In this document: piece by piece, positions 6,988 to 12,961 of the stretch
Layout: every line of letters starts with the position of its first letter
Position numbering within the stretch: the stretch's first letter is position 1
Source of the DNA: an uncultured Veillonella sp.
GTDB lineage: Bacteria; Bacillota; Negativicutes; Veillonellales; Veillonellaceae
DNA length: 12,973 nucleotides
Direction of reading: 5' to 3'
NCBI GenBank assembly: GCA_900550175.1
Contig: URQX01000036.1
Coordinates: forward strand, 1-12,973
Notes under the pieces: generated by a model
Seen by the model: the letters and a program-made list of their open reading frames with translations, nothing else
The model's database searches: none
What the model was told of the DNA's origin: nothing
Position numbers and translations under genes: made by a program

Positions 6988-7852
6988 GGGCCATCGCCTC
7001 CATACCATCTTGGTCACTCACAAATATATGAGGTACCTCATAGGCATCCATAAAGGACGTTAAAATCTCTGCACCAGCTACGATAATATCGGCACGACCT
7101 GCAGGCAAACCTTTCACTTGTAATCGCTCGTCGCGACTCATATAACGCAAGTTTAAAATGATTCCCTCTACTGTTTCACGACTTAATTTATGACCTTGTA
7201 CTTTCGCACCATCATAATTTTCAAGACCTAAATCAATAGCCGCTAGCGTCTTTAACGTCCCACCTATACCAATAAATTCACCAAATTCGCCTTGAATCAT
7301 CATCGGGTCCCAAAGAAATCGAGTTTCTTCCCATACACGTTGAGGCCCTTCGTCAGACATAGATTGCAAACGTACCGCCCCTACTGGATAGGAACGACTC
7401 CAGTATACGCCATCTTTATTTCCCAAAGCTAGTTCTGTACTACCGCCACCAATATCGATAGTCGTATAATGGCGACCATCATTCAACTGGTCTCCCAATG
7501 CACCATTAAATCCATAAATGGCCTCTTCATCACCTGATAAAACTCGCCATTCCATAGGACAATATGTATGAATGCGTTCCATAAACTCAAGCCCATTTTG
7601 AGCTTCCCGAACCGCACTGGTAGCAAAGCCATAACAATAGTCAGCACCATATTCGTGTGCTAGTTTCTTTATATCTCCGAAAGCACGGTACGATGCATCC
7701 ATCGACTCAGTTCGTAATGTGCCATCTGCATTTCGTTGTCCTAATCGAGTGGTCCATAACTGTTTTGGCTCATAACGCCATATATTATTTTCATAGGTAG
7801 CCAATAATAAGCGTACTGAATTAGATCCAATATCGATGATAGCTAACTTCAT
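6956..7852 (-). CDS. Ppx/GppA-family phosphatase (exopolyphosphatase or pppGpp phosphohydrolase)
   Basis: ASKHA-fold enzyme that removes the terminal phosphate from polyphosphate or from pppGpp; the sequence does not decide between these. Its 298 aa correspond to the short form that has only the two-lobed catalytic domain and no C-terminal HD-like domain. Motifs visible are DIGSNSVRLL (7-16), the catalytic SGDEEA (106-111), DIGGGSTEL (133-141), GIGGTLKTLAA (195-205) and GLPAGRADIIVAGA (248-261). ATG 7852 follows AAGGAG. It follows the terminator of the yabR-like gene and has a candidate -10 of its own, and its 3' end overlaps tilS, so a ppx-tilS-hpt transcript is likely. In Bacillus this position between yabR and tilS holds spoIIE, yabS and yabT instead. 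Confidence 0.93.
   Translation of the reverse strand: MKLAIIDIGSNSVRLLLATYENNIWRYEPKQLWTTRLGQRNADGTLRTESMDASYRAFGDIKKLAHEYGADYCYGFATSAVREAQNGLEFMERIHTYCPMEWRVLSGDEEAIYGFNGALGDQLNDGRHYTTIDIGGGSTELALGNKDGVYWSRSYPVGAVRLQSMSDEGPQRVWEETRFLWDPMMIQGEFGEFIGIGGTLKTLAAIDLGLENYDGAKVQGHKLSRETVEGIILNLRYMSRDERLQVKGLPAGRADIIVAGAEILTSFMDAYEVPHIFVSDQDGMEAMARECESTRSNR
6997..7001 (-). promoter_or_regulatory. Ribosome binding site that sets the tilS GTG start
   Basis: GGAGG on the minus strand, embedded in the 3' coding region of ppx, nine bases before GTG 6987. The alternative GTG at 7017 has only AT-rich sequence ahead of it. Confidence 0.6.
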
Positions 7853-7888
7853 AATCGCTCCTTACATAATTAGTTTTCCTCTAACACC

Positions 7889-7894
7889 ATTATA
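7889..7894 (-). promoter_or_regulatory. Candidate -10 box for ppx-tilS-hpt
   Basis: TATAAT on the minus strand (7894-7889), 37 bp before the ppx start and downstream of the preceding terminator. A weak TTTACT lies 19 bp upstream; no TG extension. Confidence 0.4.
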
Positions 7895-7918
7895 ATGTTA
7901 AAGCCTATACATAAGTAA

Positions 7919-7941
7919 AGAGATGGCTCAATGCCATCTCT
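7919..7941 (-). terminator. Rho-independent terminator after the S1-domain gene
   Basis: AGAGATGGC pairs with GCCATCTCT in a perfect 9-bp stem with a 5-nt loop, 5 bp after the stop codon of the S1 gene. On the minus strand it is followed by TTTACTT, a broken T-tract, so termination may be partial. Confidence 0.75.
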
Positions 7942-7946
7942 CACTA

Positions 7947-8348
7947 TTAATCTCGACGACCGCCACGGCCTCCGCGTTTACCTTCTGTATTGCGTTTTAA
8001 ATCGTGTAATCGTTCATTGCTATCGCGCAAAAATGATTTCATCTTTGCTTCAAAAGCCTCTGTACTTTGTTTAGCTTGAACACGACGAGGACGTCGTTCT
8101 TCATTGACTGTCTCTTTAGGTTGTGTTTGACGAATAGAAAGGCCAATTTTATTACCTTCAATAGATAAAACCTTAACCTTTACTGGATCTTCAACCTTTA
8201 ATACGGCATTAATGTCTTCGACATATCCATGAGCTACTTCAGAAATATGAACTAGTCCCGTTTGTTTCTCTCCTAAATCAACAAATACGCCGAACTTTGT
8301 AATACCAGATACGGTACCATCAATAATGTTACCAACTTCGATTGCCAT
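7947..8348 (-). CDS. S1-domain RNA-binding protein, YabR/CvfD-like
   Basis: Small cytosolic RNA-binding protein. A single S1 (OB-fold) domain fills residues 1-73, with the characteristic GTVSGITKFGVFVDL (11-25), GLVHISEV (31-38), VKVKVL and KIGLSIR (67-73). The remaining 60 residues are charged and disordered-looking and end in the arginine/glycine-rich stretch RGGRGGRRD, which likely adds non-specific RNA affinity. Its 133 aa match Bacillus YabR (about 128 aa), which also follows divIC. ATG 8348 has a very strong TTAGGAGGT site. A possible separate promoter, TTGACT at 8415-8410 with AATAGT 18 bp further on, is weak. Family members bind ribosomes or act in post-transcriptional control; the role here is unknown. 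Confidence 0.9.
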   Translation of the reverse strand: MAIEVGNIIDGTVSGITKFGVFVDLGEKQTGLVHISEVAHGYVEDINAVLKVEDPVKVKVLSIEGNKIGLSIRQTQPKETVNEERRPRRVQAKQSTEAFEAKMKSFLRDSNERLHDLKRNTEGKRGGRGGRRD

Positions 8349-8416
8349 GCAACCTCCTAATTAATACGGAAACCTCAAACTACAAACTATTGCGAATCTA
8401 AATCACTAAAGTCAAC

Positions 8417-8749
8417 CTATTTTACATAAGGTACTTCACCAGGTTTAACAAGGCCTAACTCCTCTCGAGCCACCCCCTCGATGGTCTTTGGATCTTGCAA
8501 CTTTGCCTTTTCCTGTTCGAGTTCTTCATTTCGCTGTTTTAATTCTTGCAATTGTTGCTCAATATGTTGTTTTTCTTGATATACAGCCACCAAGCGATAG
8601 GCTTGCCCTAACAATAGCAGCACCATAATCCCTATACCAATTCGCTTGATCCACATGAGGATAATACGCTGATCCTGCGCTTTGCGATTAGGGCGAACCC
8701 GTTTGCGCGGCCTTTTTGGACGTTGTACTTCCATAGTGTCTTGAGTCAT
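8417..8749 (-). CDS. divIC: Septum formation initiator, FtsB/DivIC family
   Basis: Bitopic division protein that works with FtsL and DivIB/FtsQ at the septum. From ATG 8749 it has 110 aa: a basic cytoplasmic N-terminus (about 9-36, rich in Arg and Lys), one membrane segment (about 37-57), an extracytoplasmic coiled coil rich in Gln and Glu (58-84) and the conserved terminal motif GVAREELGLVKPGE (92-105). The open frame starts four codons earlier at TTG, but GGGGGA lies four bases before ATG 8749 and overlaps that TTG, so the ATG is used. It has its own extended -10 promoter and precedes the S1 gene by 68 bp, the divIC-yabR order of Bacillus. I assign the DivIC rather than the FtsB name from context. 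Confidence 0.88.
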   Translation of the reverse strand: MTQDTMEVQRPKRPRKRVRPNRKAQDQRIILMWIKRIGIGIMVLLLLGQAYRLVAVYQEKQHIEQQLQELKQRNEELEQEKAKLQDPKTIEGVAREELGLVKPGEVPYVK

Positions 8750-8794
8750 AATATCCCCCAAAAATATTCATCATCTGTATACTGTCATTTTTTA

Positions 8795-8803
8795 ATTATA
8801 TCA
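8795..8803 (-). promoter_or_regulatory. Extended -10 promoter of divIC
   Basis: TGATATAAT on the minus strand (8803-8795), identical to the ftsH promoter core, 45 bp before the divIC start. No clear -35. Confidence 0.65.
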
Positions 8804-8836
8804 CAGAACCTTGTAAGGGACTAAATAAAATTATCT

Positions 8837-8855
8837 ATAGTTTTCCGTAAACTAT
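8837..8855 (-). terminator. Weak hairpin after ldh, possible terminator
   Basis: ATAGTTT pairs with AAACTAT around a 5-nt loop, 67 bp beyond the ldh stop, followed on the minus strand by AGATAATTTTATTT. The stem is AT-rich and the T-run interrupted, so termination is uncertain. It is the only candidate between ldh and divIC. Confidence 0.3.
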
Positions 8856-8922
8856 GTATGCACGCACTCAATAGATATTTATTTTTTATTAGCTATTAAC
8901 TTATATAACAGATACTATTACC

Positions 8923-9870
8923 TTACAACGTCTCTGCTTTATGAGCGTATTCACGAATAACTGCGCAGGACTGTTTAAATAATGCTAATTCCTCTTCAGT
9001 AAGCTTTAGTTCAAATACATCTTCAATACCATCTTTGCCAATAACTGCTGGAGTGGATGCAAAGATTCCTTCTTCACCATATTGTCCATCTAGATAGCAA
9101 GAACATGGTAATACTTTCTTTTCATCATGGAATACAGCGCGAATTAATTCTGTGGTTGCACTAGCAATACCAAATTCAGTAGAACCTTTACCAGCCAATA
9201 CATGGTAACCACCAATTTTAACATCATCTAATACTTGTGTATGGTCGAGTGTAGGGAATCTATGAGGCAATTCTTGTTGCAATTCTACAAGCGGTTTTCC
9301 TTGTACATATACATGAGACCACGGAACCATCGCACTACCGCCATGTTCACCTAAACAATAGGCTGTAATTGTACGATTGCTAATATTGAAAATGCGAGCC
9401 AATTCCTTTTGTAACCGTGCAGAATCTAAGGCCGTACCACTAGAAATAATACGTTTTGGATTCCAATTTAAATGTTTACATAAATAAGTAGCTACAACGT
9501 CAGCTGGATTAGAGATAGAAATAATGAATCCATTAAATCCAGACTTTTTAATTCGAGGGATGACATCCTTTAGCACCTCTACTGTATCACCAAGACTTTC
9601 TAAGCGATCTTGATATAAATTTGGTAAAGGACCCGCACTAAATACGAGAACATCACAATCTCCACAAGATTCAATTGGACCAGCAGTAGCGGTTACTTTA
9701 TGGGGAATATAACTAACCGCATCATTTATATCCATTGCTTGTGCTTTAGCTTTTTTCTCATCAATATCCATCATATATAGTTCATCTACTTCACCTTGTA
9801 GAGCAAGAGAAAATGCTACATGAGAACCTACATGTCCAGTGCCAATAATACCTACTTTACGTAACTTCAT
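8923..9870 (-). CDS. NAD-dependent L-lactate / L-2-hydroxyacid dehydrogenase family enzyme, divergent substrate loop
   Basis: LDH/MDH superfamily oxidoreductase of normal length (315 aa). The NAD fold is intact: GTGHVG (10-15) and Asp35 at the end of the second strand, which favours NAD over NADP. The catalytic set is complete: Arg89, Asp149 and Arg152 in LDSAR, His176 in GEHGG, and Thr231, typical of LDH rather than MDH. The specificity loop is not: where LDH has AGAxQKPGETR this protein has AGPLPNLYQDR (79-89), so the selective Gln of LDH (Arg in MDH) is Pro83. GEHGG replaces the usual GEHGD. Substrate is therefore open: lactate, a branched 2-hydroxyacid as in L-2-hydroxyisocaproate dehydrogenase, or malate/lactate exchange. 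ATG 9870 follows TAGGAGG. It is flanked by non-coding DNA on both sides and is probably monocistronic. Confidence 0.85.
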   Translation of the reverse strand: MKLRKVGIIGTGHVGSHVAFSLALQGEVDELYMMDIDEKKAKAQAMDINDAVSYIPHKVTATAGPIESCGDCDVLVFSAGPLPNLYQDRLESLGDTVEVLKDVIPRIKKSGFNGFIISISNPADVVATYLCKHLNWNPKRIISSGTALDSARLQKELARIFNISNRTITAYCLGEHGGSAMVPWSHVYVQGKPLVELQQELPHRFPTLDHTQVLDDVKIGGYHVLAGKGSTEFGIASATTELIRAVFHDEKKVLPCSCYLDGQYGEEGIFASTPAVIGKDGIEDVFELKLTEEELALFKQSCAVIREYAHKAETL

Positions 9871-9884
9871 AAGAGCCTCCTACC

Positions 9885-9920
9885 ATTAGTATAAAAAGAT
9901 TTCTACCTTCCTATACTAAT
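9885..9920 (-). promoter_or_regulatory. Inverted repeat in the ldh leader, just before the ribosome site
   Basis: On the minus strand ATTAGTATA (9920-9912) is perfectly complementary to TATACTAAT (9893-9885), with an 18-nt loop. The stem ends a few bases before AGGAGG. It could modulate translation or mRNA life, or be a protein site; nothing decides between these. Confidence 0.5.
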
Positions 9921-9928
9921 TCACTCAA

Positions 9929-9958
9929 ATTAACGCCTATCAACATATGAGCCGTCAA
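9929..9958 (-). promoter_or_regulatory. Candidate ldh promoter
   Basis: TTGACG (9958-9953, 5 of 6) and GTTAAT (9934-9929, 4 of 6) spaced 18 bp on the minus strand. The predicted start is near 9922, directly before the leader inverted repeat. A competing perfect TATAAT at 10006-10001 has no -35. Confidence 0.35.
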
Positions 9959-10002
9959 TTGAATTATGTTAATATATATTACATCTAAAATACATAAACT
10001 AT

Positions 10003-10030
10003 TATATACCTATTTTTTCATAGGTATATA
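10003..10030. repeat. Perfect 11-bp inverted repeat upstream of ldh
   Basis: TATATACCTAT (10003-10013) and ATAGGTATATA (10020-10030) around a 6-nt T-rich centre. On the minus strand the second arm runs into a TATAAT (10006-10001), so it is a possible operator over a promoter. It lies between the glsB-like terminator and ldh. Confidence 0.55.
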
Positions 10031-10054
10031 GGAAAATAGATATAAAATGATAAA

Positions 10055-10088
10055 AAGGACTAGTATAGAAAATCCTATACTAGTCCTT
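10055..10088 (-). terminator. Strong rho-independent terminator after the glsB-like gene
   Basis: AAGGACTAGTATAG pairs perfectly with CTATACTAGTCCTT (14 bp, 6-nt loop), and on the minus strand is followed by TTT, making a T5 run with the stem end. It lies 11 bp after the stop of the upstream gene. Confidence 0.9.
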
Positions 10089-10099
10089 ATCTTATATAG

Positions 10100-10336
10100 T
10101 TAGTCTCGTCCAGTAAAGAAGCTTACAACAGCAATAACAATAACCGCACCAACGATGGATGGAATTAATGCCATGCCAGCAAGGCTTGGACCCCAAGTAC
10201 CAAGCAAAGCCTGACCTACAGAGGCACCTACCAAGCCAGCAATAACACGAAGAATAATACCCATACTTTGCGCTTTTTTAGTAATACGACCAGCTACAAA
10301 ACCAATAAATCCACCTACAATAATTGACCAAAGCAT
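10100..10336 (-). CDS. GlsB/YeaQ/YmgE-family small membrane protein (transglycosylase-associated)
   Basis: 78 aa, almost wholly hydrophobic, with three predicted membrane segments (about 2-19, 27-46 and 53-74). The glycine-rich pattern GGFIGFVAGRI (8-18) and GLVGASVGQALLG (34-46) is that of the GlsB/YeaQ/YmgE family. These proteins are often induced by stress, but their molecular role is unsettled, and the name transglycosylase-associated is historical. ATG 10336 follows GTAGGAGGT; that site overlaps the stop codon of the upstream unknown gene, 10 bp away, so the two are one operon and coupled. A strong terminator follows at once. Confidence 0.85.
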   Translation of the reverse strand: MLWSIIVGGFIGFVAGRITKKAQSMGIILRVIAGLVGASVGQALLGTWGPSLAGMALIPSIVGAVIVIAVVSFFTGRD

Positions 10337-10346
10337 AATATACCTC

Positions 10347-11153
10347 CTACAAAGTCATCTCATCAAGATTGAGAGGGAATAAGTCCTTGTTCTCCATTAC
10401 TTGTGGTGACTTTTCTAAATATTGCTTTCTCATTGACCATAAAATCTCTAAATCCTTTGGATCTAACTTGGATAATGCGTATATCATCGTGAAATCTAAA
10501 CCATAATGACCGCGCAAGCTATCCGGTACCCCCTTAGGGCCTTCTCCACCAAGACGATTATTAAAGAACCCTTGTATGCGTCGATTATCTAAATCAATAA
10601 TAATAAACCCTGACGCATCATATACATATAATGTATGATTCACACGTTTTAAGGCACGTACCGTATTGGTTATAAAGTACTGGTCCTTCATATCGATGAG
10701 AGATGACTCATAACCTGAATGGTAAAAATCACCATAGTAATGGGCTCCTCTATCTGTAGATTCTAACAACGCCTTAAGTATGGATTGTTCTTGACTACTA
10801 AAATCAGAAAACGTCTTTACCGTAGCAATCTCGCGTAAACCACGTTGATAATTTTCTGTCTTCGGTGGCTCTATATGTTGCCCACGAAAAGTAATAGGCA
10901 TCAACCGAAGTGTATTATCAGATAAATTATAAATGCCATAGCCTTCATAACCTAGAAAATAAACTTGTGAATCAATAGACTTCATCGCTAATATTCGTTT
11001 TGAAATAATAGCATCACTAGAGTTTACTAATGTATGCTCTTCTGGATCTACACGTACTGTTTTGCTGTCATAATTACCGCCTACTGCAAGCCAATAAGAC
11101 AGTCCCATTACAACAAATGCGAGTACGCACAACCCAATACGTTTTATATTCAT
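10347..11153 (-). CDS. Membrane-anchored extracytoplasmic protein of unknown function
   Basis: I do not recognise a family. 268 aa: a short basic N-terminus (Lys4, Arg5), then one hydrophobic segment (about 6-24) with no lipobox, so an uncleaved anchor or signal peptide, leaving the rest outside the cytoplasm. Two stretches resemble each other: VYFLGYEGYGIYNLSDN (64-80) and LYVYDASGFIIIDLDN (175-190). Each has an aromatic strand, a small loop, a second strand and Asp-Asn, like beta-propeller blades, but two blades cannot make a propeller. No cysteine pair or catalytic motif is evident; the only Cys lies in the anchor. ATG 11153 follows AGGGAGT. It is the first gene of an operon with the GlsB-like protein, and no clear promoter is visible in the 126 bp separating it from folK. 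Confidence 0.75.
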   Translation of the reverse strand: MNIKRIGLCVLAFVVMGLSYWLAVGGNYDSKTVRVDPEEHTLVNSSDAIISKRILAMKSIDSQVYFLGYEGYGIYNLSDNTLRLMPITFRGQHIEPPKTENYQRGLREIATVKTFSDFSSQEQSILKALLESTDRGAHYYGDFYHSGYESSLIDMKDQYFITNTVRALKRVNHTLYVYDASGFIIIDLDNRRIQGFFNNRLGGEGPKGVPDSLRGHYGLDFTMIYALSKLDPKDLEILWSMRKQYLEKSPQVMENKDLFPLNLDEMTL

Positions 11154-11193
11154 TTATACTCCCTATGAATCCCCAAGCATAAAACGTAATAAT

Positions 11194-11211
11194 ATATTGT
11201 TCTTACAATAT
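11194..11211. repeat. Small inverted repeat between folK and the unknown gene
   Basis: ATATTGT and ACAATAT around TCTT. It lies about 40 bp before the unknown gene and could be an operator or a weak hairpin; no T-run follows. Confidence 0.35.
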
Positions 11212-11213
11212 GC

Positions 11214-11242
11214 ACCTATCCATATAATCCCTTTTCATAGGT
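11214..11242. repeat. ACCTAT...ATAGGT inverted repeat downstream of folK
   Basis: ACCTAT (11214-11219) and ATAGGT (11237-11242) with a 17-bp spacer. The right end TTTTCATAGGTA also occurs at 10015-10026 in the ldh upstream repeat. No convincing fol-operon terminator is seen in 11154-11279. Confidence 0.35.
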
Positions 11243-11279
11243 ACAACTGTATCCTTTATATTTAATAATTTATGAATTT

Positions 11280-11753
11280 CTACGACAAGTTTAACTGAGC
11301 TAATCTGTCGTCAATGGTCACTCCCTTATAGGTAAAAGTTGGTAACAACTCATGTAAGGGTTCTAAGACAAAGGTACGCTCCCAAAAATAAGGATGTGGT
11401 ATTGTAAGACTTTCATCACAAACAGAAATCATAGTCCCACCTTCATCAAAAGCCAAAATAATATCTAAGTCCAATGTGCGTGGTCCCCAATGAATGTGTC
11501 GTTTACGCCCAGCCCCCTTTTCTAAGGACTGTAACAAACATAACATTTGATGCGGGTCTAAGATACTTTCACAAAACCACATACTATTAACAAAGATATC
11601 CTGTTCCGTATATCCCCAAGGGTCTGTTTCTATTAACGAAGAACTAATGACCTTTGAAACCGCATCATGTTTTTGGAATGATTGAAAGGCCAAATTAATG
11701 TGCCCCTGCTTATCACCTATATTTGACCCCACACTGATGTAATAGGTATACAT
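11280..11753 (-). CDS. folK: 2-amino-4-hydroxy-6-hydroxymethyldihydropteridine pyrophosphokinase (HPPK)
   Basis: Transfers pyrophosphate from ATP to 6-hydroxymethyl-7,8-dihydropterin, giving the DHPS substrate. 157 aa, the usual monofunctional length. The N-terminal SVGSNIGD (8-15), ETDPWG (42-47), the signature WGPRTLDLDIIL (89-100) with Mg-binding Asp95 and Asp97, and IPHPYFWERTFVL (118-130) are all intact. The ATG at 11753 shares its A with the folB stop TGA (TGATG), and GAGGT precedes it; a TTG one codon upstream is possible but needless. Last gene of folP-folB-folK. Confidence 0.96.
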   Translation of the reverse strand: MYTYYISVGSNIGDKQGHINLAFQSFQKHDAVSKVISSSLIETDPWGYTEQDIFVNSMWFCESILDPHQMLCLLQSLEKGAGRKRHIHWGPRTLDLDIILAFDEGGTMISVCDESLTIPHPYFWERTFVLEPLHELLPTFTYKGVTIDDRLAQLNLS

Positions 11754-12115
11754 CAAATTTGACCTCGTGTGGTGACAACCTCAACATAATCTAGAATACC
11801 TGCAATCGGTACAGATGGTTTGCGCACCGTTACAGACAAACCTACAATTCCTTGATAATGTTGATATAAAGAATCCGCAATAAGTGCACCTAAACGTTCT
11901 AACAAATTATGTTTTTCTCCAGTCATAACAGATTCTACAATGTCATATACCTCTACATAATTGATAGAATCATCTAACTGATCACTTTGCCCAGCCTTTG
12001 TAAGATCTGTGGTAATTTCAACATCTACAAAAAATCGTTGCCCTTGCTCCTGTTCAGATGCCAAATTCCCATGAAATCCATAAAAGGCCATGTTCTTTAA
12101 AACGATTTTATCCAT
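11753..12115 (-). CDS. folB: Dihydroneopterin aldolase
   Basis: Cleaves 7,8-dihydroneopterin to 6-hydroxymethyldihydropterin and glycolaldehyde. 120 aa, the family length; these enzymes form octamers of the tunnel fold. Visible motifs are FYGFHG (11-16), GQRFFVDVEI (25-34), INYVEVYDIV (51-60), LLERL with Glu73 (71-75) and RKPSVPI with the catalytic Lys99 (98-104). The ATG at 12115 overlaps the folP stop TAA by one base (TAATG) with GAGGTG just upstream, and its own stop overlaps folK, so translation of all three is coupled. Confidence 0.96.
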   Translation of the reverse strand: MDKIVLKNMAFYGFHGNLASEQEQGQRFFVDVEITTDLTKAGQSDQLDDSINYVEVYDIVESVMTGEKHNLLERLGALIADSLYQHYQGIVGLSVTVRKPSVPIAGILDYVEVVTTRGQI

Positions 12116-12948
12116 TACTCACCTCGTAATAGGCCATCTGCTACGGCCAAGGCACGTTTGTGCATTTTCACATTATGAACACGCACCATATCAACACCTT
12201 GGAATACGCCTGTAATACAAGCAGCTACCGTGCCTTCATCACGCTCCTCTGGTGGTAAACCACCCAACATAGAACCGATGAAACGCTTGCGGCTAGGAGC
12301 AAGTAAAATAGGATACTCATAAGCCGTCAACTCTCCTAAACGTTGCATAACTTCAATATTTTGTTCTTCTGTTTTACCAAATCCAATGCCTGGATCAAGC
12401 CAAATTTGTTGTGGTGTCACACCAACCTTTAATGCTTTATCTACAGCAAAGAAGAAGTATGCCTTCATATCTTCAATGATGTCACCATAGTTTGTATCAT
12501 TACTATTGTGCATAATGATTACCGGCACCTTATATTTTGCTGCTACCGCTGCCATATCAGGATCATAGTGTAAGCCCCATATATCATTCAAAATATGAGC
12601 CCCTTTAGAAAAAGCATAGTCCGCAGTTTTAGCATGATAAGTATCAATAGATACAGGTACTGTAGATGCATGTAGTACAGGGTCTATCAATTGGGACAAG
12701 CGTTCAATTTCTTCATCTGCTGTCAATGGTGTGCAACCAGGGCGCGTAGATTCTACGCCTAAATCAATGATATCAGCACCATCTTCAATCATTTGCGTTA
12801 CATGTGCTGCCGCCGCTTCTGGGGTGTTAAATTTACCACCATCAGAGAAAGAGTCAGGCGTACCATTGAGTATACCCATGATAAGGGTACGATCGCACAA
12901 AGATAAACTTTTGCCATCATTCCATGTATAATTTCTACGTTTAAACAT
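12115..12948 (-). CDS. folP: Dihydropteroate synthase
   Basis: Condenses 6-hydroxymethyldihydropterin pyrophosphate with p-aminobenzoate to dihydropteroate; the sulfonamide target. 277 aa TIM barrel. Motifs are NGTPDSFSDGG (28-38), DLGVESTRPG (62-71), SIDTYHAKTA (100-109), ILNDIWG (119-125), LDPGIGFGKT (184-193), SRKRFIG (219-225) and RVHNV (256-260). Two small deviations: the residue two before SRK, usually Gly, is Ala217, and the usual Asp in RVHDV is Asn259. The open frame reaches a GTG at 12963, but GGAGGA (12961-12956) lies seven bases before ATG 12948, so that start is preferred. Upstream, a minus-strand frame entering from beyond the window could end at 12964 or at 12941, so a preceding operon gene is likely but cannot be named. 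Confidence 0.96.
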   Translation of the reverse strand: MFKRRNYTWNDGKSLSLCDRTLIMGILNGTPDSFSDGGKFNTPEAAAAHVTQMIEDGADIIDLGVESTRPGCTPLTADEEIERLSQLIDPVLHASTVPVSIDTYHAKTADYAFSKGAHILNDIWGLHYDPDMAAVAAKYKVPVIIMHNSNDTNYGDIIEDMKAYFFFAVDKALKVGVTPQQIWLDPGIGFGKTEEQNIEVMQRLGELTAYEYPILLAPSRKRFIGSMLGGLPPEERDEGTVAACITGVFQGVDMVRVHNVKMHKRALAVADGLLRGE

Positions 12949-12955
12949 TTGCCTG

Positions 12956-12961
12956 TCCTCC
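12956..12961 (-). promoter_or_regulatory. Ribosome binding site that sets the folP start
   Basis: GGAGGA on the minus strand, seven bases before ATG 12948. The upstream GTG at 12963 overlaps this site and cannot be served by it. Confidence 0.7.

Noticed and set aside
8923..9870. Calling the LDH-family gene malate dehydrogenase
   Set aside because: The position that is Arg in malate dehydrogenases is Pro83, and Thr231 is of the LDH type.
12731..12931. Plus-strand open frame of 66 codons
   Set aside because: Antisense to the conserved N-terminal motifs of folP; no start signal.
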